64,000 nt of DNA, taken from assembly GCA_050084515.1 (NCBI GenBank), contig CM114273.1, positions 14,818,001-14,882,000 on the forward strand, written 5' to 3'. This document shows positions 11,456-22,982 of the stretch, in pieces. Within the stretch, counting starts at the first letter, position 1, and the number at the start of each line of letters is the position of its first letter. Position numbers and translations under genes: made by a program. The DNA is from Blasia pusilla. Its lineage: Eukaryota > Marchantiophyta > Marchantiopsida > Blasiales. The notes beneath the pieces were generated by a model that was given only the letters and a program-made list of their open reading frames with translations, had not been told where the DNA came from and ran no database searches.

Positions 11456-13985
11456 TTGATATGAATCTGGAGATGAAGATTTAGTCTTACCCTTTCAAAT
11501 TCATCTTCGATGAGGAACTAGAAGAGATTTCCATCAACGACGACAACGCACCTTGCTAATTGTGAGTGCTTTCATGTCCACTAGAAACCAGTTCGCAAGG
11601 CTACAAATAGGCATTATGTACTGAAGAGTCTCTCTGTCCATTGTTGAGCTAGCTGCGTCCCATGGAATGACCAATCCGTCAAACTTGGATCTTGATTTTA
11701 ATTGGACAAGGCGATCCGGATGAGTAGCACAATCTGCACTTCCAGTCATCGAATCCAGCGATTTAATACTTGGTCTAACTTGATGCAGGGTTACAAGGAA
11801 GGATTGGTGATTCTACACCAGGAATGTCGATTTCTTGAAGAAATATCTCAAAGGTAGTTGTAGATCGGACATCTATGAATACTTGCAGGTAATAAAATGT
11901 AGACATATATGAATGCATGCAAGTAATAAGGAGTAGTCCCGATGAATGGACAAGAGGTGTCTCACATGCCACTAGAGAAAAATCTGACATGGGTAAATAT
12001 GTCAATGTAATTTTCCAAATGCGACGAAGCTCGTATTCTTATAGAAAAATTGTCCTTCTCTGGATTGCGAAACTTAGAACTGTCTATTATACTTTGTAGT
12101 AGGACGCAATGTCCCTAGCTGATTTGCGTAGTCTCTCAGGCTTGAGTTGGAGTGTGCTTGCAGACGTCATAATGAAAATGAAGCATTGGTATCTTCCTTT
12201 TACTCCTCGTCAGGCTAGATCCCCACATCTTCATGAAAAGCATGCCCATACATAACAAAAAGTCAGGTTAGAATTCGTGCATGTATGCAGTTTAAAGGAC
12301 TGTGTACGCACGGCTCCCTTGCGTTTTGATGTCTTTGTTAGATCGCAAGAATCACAGCGTGCGACTCGCAAGAAGCACGTGGTGTTATGTGCTTCCGCTC
12401 ACTGATATCGGTCATTCCACTTTCGTACAGATATTGATCTTTCCACTTTCGTGCTCACTGTTACGAGGATACCTGAGCGTGGAAGGAAAATGCAGAGTTC
12501 CTGCGGATCATAGAAAGATTGTTACACGGGAGCTTTTGAACTGAAGTGAAACTTATTGATTGGCTCAATGTGACATGAATATGATGGATAGATAGATTGT
12601 TCTTCCAGGCCAGGGCCGAATGGTTGCACTCATTTACCAAGCCATGATGAAAGTGAAAAGCACAATAATCTAGAACTGGTGTCGAGAGCAGATATTCTCT
12701 CCATTGGGATGTATCTCACTGTACTCCACCAATGCCCGAGAAACCAGAGTACCCAACCAGAGAGAGAGTAGCTTCCATATCCATAGAGAGAATCAATGAA
12801 TGAACACAGGGGGCAGAGCAAGGACCATGGGTCTATTAAGCGTTCAATTGTTGAAGCACCTTCTTAGTATCCTAGTCCCACTTTTCGAAGCGGGAGATCT
12901 TGACGGAGGTAGAGGGGACACGGAGGGAGGAGGAAGAAGGGAGATGGGCCGTATCATATAGGGTTTACTCATAGGGAGTGGTGACTAGCAAAGTCATATA
13001 TTCTAAACGACTCGAATGACTAAATTGGTTTTCTTACGTGGAATATGAAATAACCTAATGATTGAGTTACATGATCACAACTATCATGTTACAAAGATGA
13101 CTTGTAAAATTAATAGTTACAATCCACCAAGATTTTCCAAATTGAAGTAAGAAATCCTCTTCCCTACTTTCCAAATCTTTCCAAGCCAGACACATCGGTG
13201 ACATCCCATTATATACATACCCGTAAGAGTGTCTTGTGGATGAGCATAACTAGGTACTTTCCATGTCTTTCCACTTTACAATATCATTACATCAGATCCT
13301 AGGTCCATGCAAATATTCTTAAAGCAACCCTGTCACATCTTCCAAAGCCTCTAGAGTCTCTAAACCTATTTTGTGCCTCCTCTAATCTTGCGATGATGAC
13401 CCGTGTTGAAACTCCAATGTCAATAGAAATTTTTATGGATGCTAGAGGAAGTAATACCTTGCATAAATAAAGGTTCATACACATAGAAAACACACTCCCC
13501 TCTTAACAAGTGTAAAAGTACTGATTTAGAGACCTCATTTTTCAAGAAGATTTTCATTTTTGGAAGGTTGAAGTATCATAAAGTAATCCCCTCTCATCAT
13601 ATTATACATATCTATTTTATTATTAGCAATCTGATATGCACAATTAGACAAAAATAGTAACGAGTTTATATCCTTCTCTCGTAATTTACATTTGATATTT
13701 TGGGAAAGGAAAATGAATTTGAATGGAAGAGGGAAAGGATTTTATCATGATTTAATAAGTGGGTGTTATTTTGATGGGAGGAATGGAAAGGTAGGAGTAT
13801 ATATTGTTTAAACTTTTATGGAGGGATGGAATTATTTAGGTGAGAAGGTTATTGTTTAAATTTTAATCGAAGAGAGGAATTACTTAGAATTTCAAGAATG
13901 AATATTACTCTTTTAAGATCTAAGAAAATAGAAATTATATTAAAATAATTATTTAATTAAAAAATGAATTAAAAATAACTTCAAC
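11456..13985. other. Intergenic, becoming strongly AT-rich from about 13.5 kb
   Basis: Short open frames on both strands show no recognisable domain. Minus-strand 11534-12005 may hold further decayed upstream sequence of the RT-like relic, but no motif supports it. From 13500 the sequence is simple and AT-rich. Confidence 0.4.
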
Positions 13986-14357
13986 GTTAACAAATATTCT
14001 ATTATTAGAAAATGATCCATTTAATTTTCAAATATCTATTTTCGACATTGGACCCTCTCAACCAATATTCAATATTTTTCAAAAAAAATTAATTTAATCA
14101 AACTATCAAATAATTTTAAATTACCCATGCATACAACGGGAGTCCAATAGAATTCAAGAAGGGACAGCCAGTGTTAACAAATACTCTATTATTAGAAAAT
14201 GATCCATTTAATTTTCAAATATCTATTTTCGATATTGGACCCTCTCAACCAATATTCACTATTTTTCAAAAAAATTAATTTAATCAAACTATCAAATAAT
14301 TTTAAATTACCCATGCATACCACGGGAGTCCAATAGAATTCAAGAAGGGACAGCTGG
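13986..14357. repeat. 187-bp tandem duplication
   Basis: The unit starts GTTAACAAATATTCTATTAT at 13986 and restarts at 14173 (GTTAACAAATACTCTATTAT), a period of 187 bp. Both copies run through AGAATTCAAGAAGGGACAGC. Only about five differences are visible over the whole unit, so the duplication is recent relative to the surrounding relics. No coding content. Confidence 0.93.
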
Positions 14358-14471
14358 TTTCAACATACAGAAAAGCAAATGTAAATATTATAGATGTTGA
14401 AGAACGGAATGCTAACAAATTAGAAAGCAAATCCATATACTATCACGCGTGTCACTAGACTTCCCTCAAAG

Positions 14472-14519
14472 AACTATTAATAACAATAGAGATTAAAGAG
14501 AGTATTGTTATTAATAGTT
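14472..14519. repeat. Perfect 17-bp inverted repeat with 14-nt loop
   Basis: AACTATTAATAACAATA at 14472-14488 is exactly reverse-complemented at 14503-14519. The loop GAGATTAAAGAGAG lies between them. It sits about 115 bp after the end of the 187-bp tandem duplication. Confidence 0.9.
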
Positions 14520-17500
14520 GCGGATTACACTAGTTAAGTCAAAGAAAGGCTCGCCTTTTGATTTGATTCCAATTTATCTGCTCTCGCAAGAGTGCGTGCG
14601 CCAAAACTTCAAAAGAGTCCCTACGTACGTTCCCTACACCCATGGCAATTATAACTCTACTGCTCGGGGACCGGCCACAGCTGCGAGCGAGTTGAACACA
14701 ACCATACCTTTTCTTGGTGGCGTCGCAATGGCAGAATGAAATCAGTGTTGCACAGCTGTCAACGGATTCGCCGGGCCAGTGAATCGGATGTGTTTGTAAC
14801 GATTGCTGATTTTTCTGCCATGCACGCGTGCCTCCAGGCTCCATCGACCGTGGAGGAATCGATCACGGAGCTATGCCCGCAAACAGTGGAGGTTCATTTG
14901 GACAGGGGATGATATCAGAAGTTTACTCTAATACCTCGAGGTGTAAAGTTGATTACTCACTCACATCTGATGGGGCACAAATGTAGATGTATTCGAACTC
15001 AATAGAATTTTCAATTATTGCCTCCCCTGAGAGTTCCTCCACAACCTGCTTCCGGACACCATGCCACCTGCGGGTGCGTGCATCGCATGCGCAGCAAGTA
15101 AGGGATGCGATTCGAGGGTGTGGTAACGACAACTACTTAGTGCTCATTAGTTTTGAGTTCTCAGCTCAGAACGATACGAGAAGTCGAGAACTCCGTTATT
15201 TTGATTTTGATCTGAAGCTTGCAAAATTCGAAGTCCCCGCTCGATCGCGGAAAGGACAATTTCCGTCTCTTGTCGCTGGGACTCGAGGACCCCGCGTACG
15301 TTAATGGACAAGCTAGCTAGCGTTCCATCGGGAATCGGACGATTCTCTAATGGACGTATAAGTTGTGGATGATCTTGGGCACGAGAAAGTTAGCTTCAGT
15401 GGCGTTCGTCGTACGGTTGTGACGAGAGGACATGAAGTGGGGCGGATCTGGTTCAGGCTCTCGCTGTGTGTGTTATTGCTGGGCAGGCACATCTGTCTGA
15501 TTATTATAATCATATGTTTGACCTGTGGAACGCCCCGGACTGATTCCTTCTCACCGAGTCTGGCGCCGGGCGGAATCATTCGAGTTGATCTTTCCAATAA
15601 GTTGTTGCATCATCGCGCAAATTGTCTGAGGAGGCAGTGGCGTATTGATCATCGAGCGGGGACTCCAGGGAAAGGTCGAACTTACCGAAGGTGGAGCTTT
15701 CTGTCGTCGCTCATTGCGGATTGTGATCGACATATCTCGATCATGGGGAACCACCAGAAGGCCCGAAATTTGCAATACAGCAAATCCTTCCAATGTCCCA
15801 TGAAGGCGAGGAATTCGAAGCATGTACAGCGCGCTGCCAAACACCACGGGGTACTTTTGGAGTCATTGGTGAGCATCGTTGCTAGTGGCGTCAGTATCAT
15901 CGCCGCTCTCTCCTCCATGGGCATTAACGTCTTCTGATCATTCGCTTGATCTCCTCCCGAGTCCTCCGATTCAACATGTAAACTTCTAGATCTGGAGTCG
16001 CGCGCCTGGCGATCAACCTATCCGTGGCATCCATCGCCACCGCCAAATACCGTGACTGCAAGAATTACACGAACGGGAGGAATCAATCGATGGGAGCAAG
16101 GGAGACACGCAGAGGGAACGAAATTTGCCCGCTTTATAACTACCGACTACCAGCATTGTGCAGATGTAGCATAATTTAAATGCGCTCATATACAGCGTGA
16201 AGATGGTCGATCGTGACTAGTGTGTTTCTGTTGGTGCATCTTGCCCTCAAACTCTCTGGGAATCATCGTCAGTTGGAGGTCAGAAGCCCAAATATAGTAC
16301 GATAGATAAGTCGATAGTGGTGTGGTTTAGGTTTCCTTTCGCATGTACCAGTTGCTATAGCAGTGGCTTGAATTGTCCTAACGACTTATGGACGAGAACA
16401 ATATCTTGCCTTAGCGTACGCTATCGATATTTGGAAATACTTGTCGATGCTGCTGTATGTATCGTGGCTAGTGCAGCATCACCTTATCGTTGAGCAAAGA
16501 AATCGACCAGTAAACACGGTTTGCATACCATGAAAACGACGTTGTGCCCAAGTGTGGACTATGTATTGTAAGCTTTTCCCAGCAGCATGTAAAATGGCAT
16601 CGCTGATCAATTGCTTCGATATTTCAGCCCTTTCCCTTTAATGAGGACAGCTTGAATCAGTCTGTTCAGCTCAGCGTTCAGGGTACCTGACAGTGTTGTA
16701 GTTTTTGCAATGCGCTGTTTCAATTCCTTGAATTAAACCACTTCGTTAGGAGCCGCGGCGAACTGGAAACCAAACTCATCGTAGAAGCGAGTCCCTGATT
16801 GACTCCGTTCTGGTCTTCTCTAAGACTTCTCCAGCTAATAGCGTACTGGCTGCGATCTTTATTTGCGACGAGTGCTAGCCGTGTAAACACCGGTCTGTCA
16901 GTTCGAAAGCTCTGCCCCTTTTGGCTTAGAGCACACTGGTGCGATTGTGGTCGAGCCTATACTTGGCATTGTTGTTTTGGCCTTGAGGTAGCACATGCAT
17001 GTTTGAGCCGCTCATGCGCTTGTAGGTCCGGCCTCCTTGAGTCCCTCCCTACCAAATGTCAATGCTCTCGGCTTCTACACAAACACGTAGGTCAAAGCTC
17101 TCATGACTCCATGATGGTTATCGTCGCTTGCTCAAGCTTACGCTCGAGGCGTGAGCTCGCCTATTCAGTTCGGCCAAGTTTACGTACAATTTATTGGTGG
17201 GTCTTCCTTGTTCATTTTTCCCCCTCTTAGCAATGCAGTTGATCACGCTTGTTCTCCATGTAGTTCGTGGTTGCTTGTAGCAGCGAGCTACAGCTAAGCC
17301 CTGGCGAATTGGTCGCGGGCAAAGATCATTATGCTCCTAGCAGTCCTTCGTGTGAACGACTATTTAACTTCCTTTGTGAATATTTGGAAACCTCGAGCTC
17401 CATAGTAGTAGAGACGGAGGAGATAGTACAGAACCAATTCAACCTCAAACATAAGTAGTAAACCCTTTTCCTTCAAGCTTTATGTTTGTACATAGTGTTT

Positions 17501-18145
17501 GTACATAGTGATGCACTCCCAATAGCAAAAATGGAAGCAGACGGTGGAGCTCTCCCGTAAGACGAATCACGAGCAGGTGTGGAGCTAACTTGAAGGCGAA
17601 TCGATCGGGAGCAGGGCGTGTCACTGTTCCAGAAGGTAAATCGGAGAAGATTTCTCGGAGAATCCGTTGGAGCCTTCCTTTTTTGTGAACCTGAAAGCAA
17701 AAAAAAAATAGAATCATTACTTGCGTCTCTACTTAAGTTTTAATTGAATGTATCATACCTGAACAGAAAGACCAGAGAGACCTAATATGAATTACATCGC
17801 TAGAAAGTAAAGTTAGTGACCTTAATCTGGCCTTGGCTAATTCTCTGAAAAGAATATGTGTACATTAATTAAATACTCTAAAGTGGAGGGTTCTCAAATG
17901 CTCTAAACCCTAGACCACACGAATCAACGGCTGTTGTGAGCAAGATCGTAATTGTCAAAGGGAATGTAAAAATTGCTGAAAGTTTAAAAGTTTGAAATGT
18001 TAATCATTTCAAACTGCTATTGCAAGAATCACCACTCAGACAATACCAAAGAAGAAAATTGACAATAGGCACGTCACATGTTTATTATTTACAAAGGACA
18101 CGTGTCAAAAAGAGAGGAGGTTAGAGATAAAGTAAGTGTTCTTCG
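14520..18145. other. Non-repetitive sequence without a recognisable gene
   Basis: Base composition is balanced and clearly different from the AT-rich DNA to the left. The longest open frame (15365-15937, plus, 190 codons) has no recognisable domain and is overlapped by antisense frames at 15551-15924. Other short frames at 16799-17230 and 17445-17717 are likewise unrecognised. The region could hold a non-coding transcript or distal regulatory DNA, but nothing specific is seen. Confidence 0.35.
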
Positions 18146-18333
18146 ACCATAGTATAGACTAGTAAGGTACCCATGCGATGCACCGAAAATAAAAAAGTGT
18201 TCGAAGATCTTTTGTTAGTGAGGGGATTAATGATGTTGCACACAAATTCAAACTTTTTTCTTTCTGCCCATAACATGTGAAACATTATTTTCTTGTCCAA
18301 TTACCACATGTCAACAGGACCTTAAAAAGCAGC
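18146..18333. mobile_element. Possible non-autonomous Helitron-like fragment
   Basis: CTAGTAAGGTACCCATGCGA at 18162 followed by TGCACC resembles the common 5' end of plant Helitrons (a CCCGTGCGATGCAC-like word soon after the terminus). Downstream sequence 18218-18315 matches 46970-47075 over about 100 bp with substitutions (a GAGGGGAnTAA word, TGCCCATA, then CCACrTGTCAA). The 3' end is not defined because the LTR at 18334 follows at once. Low confidence. Confidence 0.35.
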
Positions 18334-18909
18334 TGTCACATCTTTTAGGATAGATCGGTGAGATCTAGTAGAGTGCCTTCGTGAGTAGAGGAGGACATGC
18401 TCAGAAGGTCGAGGATGACCTGCTGAAGCCTCGGGAAACTTGGGAGAACAGGTTTCCTCTTCGTTTCGGCTCATTTGAAGCCATTTTAAGGAACTTACTA
18501 TTTTAGGTAAGTATCATTTTGACTATATGATTGATTTTATATTTTTGGTAAGTGTCCATTGACCTCCTACATCAGGTCAAGAGCCAAGGAGGTGACTTGG
18601 GAGAATAGGTTACCATGGAGAGAGCTTGGGAGAGGGTAGGGATATACCTCAAGGAGAGACAGCTTGAGAGCTCATTCTTTCTTTGTTCAACCTCTTGGCA
18701 TAAGGCCGCGGAGCTATGGTCCCTTGCCTTGTGAGTGTAATCTAAGCCTCTCATTAGGAGAGTGGGTTTGGTTTGACATGAGAGAGAGTCCACACTTTTG
18801 AGAGCTATGGCTTTACAAAGATAGAATGAGAGAATGAGAGAGCTTCATGGGGGAGCTCGCTGGTCACTCACTATTTTTGCAGGTTGGGGACTGTGTTCCC
18901 CGTTCAACA
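18334..18909 (+). repeat. LTR copy 1 of the retroelement complex
   Basis: It begins TGTCACATCTTTTAGGATAG and ends GTGTTCCCCGTTCAACA. A degenerate primer binding site follows directly (18910, TCTCATCAGAGTGC, compare TGGTATCAGAGC for initiator tRNA-Met). The first 477 bases align collinearly with 20724-21199. Short palindromic segments (GGAAAC...GTTTCC and GGCT...AGCC) lie at about 18430-18485. No target duplication was identified. Confidence 0.7.
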
Positions 18910-20723
18910 TCTCATCAGAGTGCTCACCGGAGCAAGGGCTGCTTTGATTGTTCTTTGCATTTGCCGATTTTTCGTGTAGAAGAGTGGCGCACGGAAGCGC
19001 TGCCCAATTTCTGATAGGGATTGATTATGGGGGCAGATTGCCACATGCTGGTGCTCTCGGGAGCTACATGTAGCTTGCTGATTTGTATTTTTACAGGTGT
19101 TACATTTTGGTTGGGAGAAATCAGCGCGGAAGCGCTGCCGAATTTTGTGTAGGAGAAAGAGACATTTGGTTTTACAATAGTCCCTGTCAGTTTTTACTGG
19201 AATGTCCAATTCCAAATATTTTTTGACGTCGTTGTAGATCCTAAAGTTGTGCACGTTGTGCAACAAACAATGCACAATTTGGAGTTGCGAGTAAAAATTT
19301 ATGATTAATCTTGCAAAACTTCCATTGTTAGGCGATTTTTAGGGTTAAATTGTTCAAACCCTAAATGAGCCGCCACGCCGGCAGCAGCCGTCACCGTTAT
19401 AGTCACCATCACCGGTCAGCGGTCAACCATCACTATCGACGGTCAACCATCACCGTCAATGGTCGGTCGTCACCATCAACGGTCAACCGTCACCGTCAAC
19501 GGTCCATCGTCCACCGGCCATCGTCGGCCGTTGTCGTTGCCCAACGTTGCTCGGAGCCGGATTCGGCCGTTTTCCACCTTTTGGTTGCCATTTCCGCCAT
19601 TACGAAGTGGATGGGTCTTCCACCACCACCGTTGATTCTTTGACTTGCGCCGCCACCACGTACTTTGATTTGGCAGCCATCGTTATTGCAGTTTCGTCAT
19701 CAACCAGTGATGGTAGATGACCTCCGGTTATGGTGTTTGAGTTTTGATTTCATGTTGCTATGTTGTGATTGGTAGCCGCTCGACGAAAATCGAGTAGTGT
19801 GCCGTGACGCCCGTAGCCGCAACGCGCCGCCGATTGCCGCGCCCTACCGCTCGTGACCGCACTCCACCGTCTCGATCGCGGAGCCGCAAAGTCATTGTGG
19901 AGCAGAGTGTGGGTTTATTGTTGATTGAGGAGAGTATGCCGCCGAGTGCCGCATCCCACCATCGAGGGCCGTGCCGTTTGTAGCCAATCTGTACCGCCCG
20001 CAATGCCGCACCGTTCCTTTGGAACCACATTGTCCATCGAGGAGTTTTGAGCAGCGTCAGTACGGGAGGAGTATGACTTGCTGATTGGAGGAGTTGTCTC
20101 CACGAACGAGTTGGGGTTGAGATTTGCAGTTGCTGAGGAGCGACATCGACATGTGTTCAGGTTACCCATTCTGGTCCTTTATCCTACACGTGTGAGGAAT
20201 TCTGGGATTTTGGTAGTTTATTTGGGGATATTGGGTTGTGTGGATAATGAGAGCATCATTTATGTATGTGGTTTAGGGGATATAGATCTGTGTGGGATGT
20301 CCGGAATTGAGGATAGGTTGTCGATGAGATGATAGTCTGGTCGATTTTGCCGCACCACGCCGCTTGTTGCCGCACGTTACATGTCTCGGGGAGGGAGAGT
20401 GTAGATCGAGTGCCGCATGTTTGGGATGAGCGATTGAGGGATTACTCACGAGGTGGAGAGTGATCGCGTGAGAGGGGCATGAGGGCCATCAGGGCGTCCT
20501 TTCAGGATTTTGAGAGGCGATGTAGTGGACTTGAGAGTAGCTCTAGAGGGTTCACCCGGAGTGGTGCGAGTTTCAAAGGTCTCCACGTGAGAGACCACCT
20601 TGATCTCCTTCTGTGTCGTCTTCAAACGAGGGGGAGCATGTAGAGGAGTGTGTTAGTGATTCACCGTACACATTGAGTGGTCCTACCAGTTGGGCGTACA
20701 AGATGGACGATCGGGGTAGGGGA
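18910..20723 (+). mobile_element. Short internal region between LTR copies 1 and 2 (LARD-like)
   Basis: It starts at the degenerate primer binding site and ends with a purine tract GGGGTAGGGGA (20713-20723) just before TGTCAC of the second LTR, so it is bounded like a retroelement interior. It contains no recognisable gag, protease or polymerase, and 1.8 kb is too short for a full pol, which fits a non-autonomous element. Contents include a degenerate minisatellite at 19386-19515 (period about 21 bp, ACGGTCAACCATCACC-like) and a GCCGC-rich section at 19790-20430. Apparent open frames here, such as 19365-19643, come from this simple composition. Confidence 0.55.
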
Positions 20724-21235
20724 TGTCACGACTGTTAGGATAGATCGGTGGGATCTAGCAGAGAGTCTTCACGAGTAGTGGAGAACATGCCCAGGAGGTC
20801 GAGAATGACCTGCTGAGGCCCCGGGAAACCTGAGAGAGCAGGTTTCCCCTTCGTTTCGGCTCATTTGGAGCCATATAGAGAAACTTACTATTTCGGTTAA
20901 GTTTCCATGTTGGGGATAGTTTACTTTCTATTTTTGGTAAGTGGCCCTTGACCTCCTACATCAAGTCAAGAGCCAAGGAGGTTACTTGGGAGCATAGGTT
21001 ACCATGGAGAGAGCTTGGGAGAGGGGAGGGGTATACCTCAAGGAGAGAGAGCTTGAGAGCTCATTCTCTCTTTGTTGAACCTCTTGGCATGAGGCGGCGG
21101 AGCTATGGTCCCTTGCCTTGTGAGTGTAACCCAAGCCTCTCATTAGGAGAGTGGGTTTGGTTTGATTTGAGAGAGAGTGCACACCTTTGAGAGCTATGGT
21201 GTGAGATGGTGTGAGAAAGATTGGATCTTACTTTA
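20724..21235 (+). repeat. LTR copy 2, truncated at its 3' side
   Basis: It begins TGTCACGACTGTTAGGATAG right after a polypurine tract and follows LTR copy 1 closely for 476 bases. After GAGAGCTATGG it continues GTGTGAGATGGTGTGAG to TTGGATCTTACTTTA, where LTR sequence stops and methyltransferase-block coding sequence starts. The missing continuation (CTTTACAAAGAGAGAAT) is present at 24535-24555 in copy 3. Confidence 0.72.
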
Positions 21236-21750
21236 ATTGGAGATCTGACTGATGTAGAGTTCTACGACCTCTTGGTTGGCGGAGTAGTGTTATACCCGAT
21301 GGGGTTTTCCCTGGATTATTGGGAGGAGTCAGCCTCCTACAGACCAGGATGGAAGTCAGGTGATGGGCGCCTTAGCTCATTACGCGTTCGATTCACAGGT
21401 GGAGTGATCGAGCAACGGCCAAGAGAGATGGCGACCTTAGCAGCATTTAGCAGTGCCATCACTTGGCCTAGTGATTTGATTGAGGGACATGTCCATGCAG
21501 AGAATACTCCCGTTCTTGAAATTTCTATGGAGAGGAGTGTTATGGTAGCCGCATCATTCCATGGAGGAGAGGTTCCGTTGTGGGGCTCGATTGAGGAGCT
21601 TCGACAATTGGCAGATGAGCACGTGCAGACCGCGTGGAGCGAGGCGTTTGCACCCGAGCGTGACGGGTCTGAGGAACCCGAGGTAGCTGGGAGTGCTACG
21701 ATGACACCCTTGGATACCACACACATTGTGTGGTGTATCCCTGGAGGAGG
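21221..21750 (+). pseudogene. N-terminal segment of the retroelement methyltransferase polyprotein, unrecognised
   Basis: About 175 codons are open, beginning within the LTR-derived junction and continuing to about 21750. There the frame must shift to enter the methyltransferase motif I. The stretch is acidic and includes TWPSDLIEGHVHAENTPV and EELRQLADEHVQTAWSEAF. No gag, zinc knuckle or retropepsin motif is visible. It may be an N-terminal extension of the methyltransferase or a diverged protease/linker. The first residues are of doubtful origin because the ORF start overlaps the end of LTR copy 2. Confidence 0.4.
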
Positions 21751-21758
21751 GTATTCGA

Positions 21759-22959
21759 GTGCTAGATCTCTTTGGAGGGATTAGCACTGGGTTAGCTGCT
21801 GTTTTGCAGGCAGGAGTGCGAGTGCAGTAGTATCTATATGTGGAGAGTGATGATGTTGCGAGGCGGGTCTCACTACAACATGTGGCACAATTACGCTTAC
21901 GTTTTCCTGACTTATTGTCTACGTCCGCGGTACAAGGGTACCAAAGTTGCCTACCAAGGGATATTTTTTTGCAAGGGGCGCAGGACTTAGAGCGGGTTGG
22001 CACCATTGATTTGGTCATTGCCGGTTGGCCATGTCAGGGCAAATCGAGTGTTGGACGAGGTAGTGGGTTGGCTGACACTCGGTCCATATTGTTTTGGGAG
22101 ATGTTGAGGGTCTTACGGCAGTTGCAGGAGCACCAGTCTCGTTCTCCAGCCTATATTCTGCAGAATGTGCCGATCTTAGGAGACTCCAGGTCACGGATGG
22201 TGATGAGTGCTCATCAGGTGCGTGTCTGGATCGGCCCATTGCCCGCGTCTATGGTGGACCAACTTGGTGCCCCATGCGGTGTTATGGAGGGCGTATGCGA
22301 GAGAGGAGCGCCCCTCCCATTTGTTAGTGGATTCTATTCTGGATCTAGGTCGTCGATCACAGGCATAGAGGCACGATGATCGACCACCGTTGACTGTGGT
22401 CAATAGGGTAGGCAGGCCGCGGGAAGCCTTGCCCACGTTTGTGAGTTTTCCCGCTTCCTATGCATACAAGGAGGCCGGTCTTGGCTTGGTTTGGGATGAC
22501 CAGGTTCAGCGGTTGGTGGAGTCCAATGCCGACGAGAGAGAGCGAGCGATGGGATTTCCCACAGGAGTGAAGACAATACCGTCAGTGTCAGAGGCATCAC
22601 GACGCCATGTCTTGGGTCACGCGATGGACCTGAACTGCTTGACATGGATCCTCATCTTGGGAGTGGTTCAGCAGTGTCGTATGAGATCGCGACAGATCAT
22701 AGCAGTTGCGTTGGTGAGCCCCATGCCTACCGAGACGGTGGAGGAAGTGGCTAGGGGCGAGACCCGAGGAGATCTACACACCTGGGGAGATCGGGAGAGA
22801 CACCCTTGGACCTCTTGGGATGTTTTGCAGGTACGCCAAGAGATAATAGCCACAACATCAAACATAGTTCCGGGCACTGCACGTGGAGGAGATCAGAGTT
22901 TGCAGTTGGTTGCAGGAGAGCGGTCGAGTGTTGTTGTTCGAGACGGGGTTGCACCATAG
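21759..22959 (+). pseudogene. Cytosine-5 DNA methyltransferase domain carried by a Ty3-gypsy element
   Basis: C5 methyltransferases transfer a methyl group from S-adenosylmethionine to cytosine in DNA. Visible motifs in order: I, VLDLFGGISTGLAAVLQAG (from 21759); II, YLYVES; IV, IDLVIAGWPCQGKS with the catalytic cysteine codon at 22032-22034; V, DTRSILFWEMLRVL; VI, YILQNVP at about 22152, where ENV is expected; a WTNLVPHAVL block; then DERERAMGFPTG and LGHAMDLN as the last motifs. Breaks: a frameshift just before motif I, TAG at 21828-21830, a frame change near 22240, and a TAG near 22368. The frame then runs to 22959, followed at once by gypsy reverse transcriptase, so the domain sat amino-terminal to RT in one polyprotein. 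The copy is dead, but the identification is strong from the motif series. Confidence 0.9.
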
Positions 22960-22982
22960 CAACCACCGATACCGTAGTCACG

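Noticed and set aside
15365-15937. 190-codon open frame on the plus strand
   Set aside because: No recognisable domain, overlapped by antisense frames of similar length, and no supporting splice or promoter structure was found; kept only as part of the intergenic description.
19365-19643. His/Arg/Ser-rich open frame
   Set aside because: It is produced by the degenerate ACGGTCAACC-type minisatellite; no domain or homology signal.
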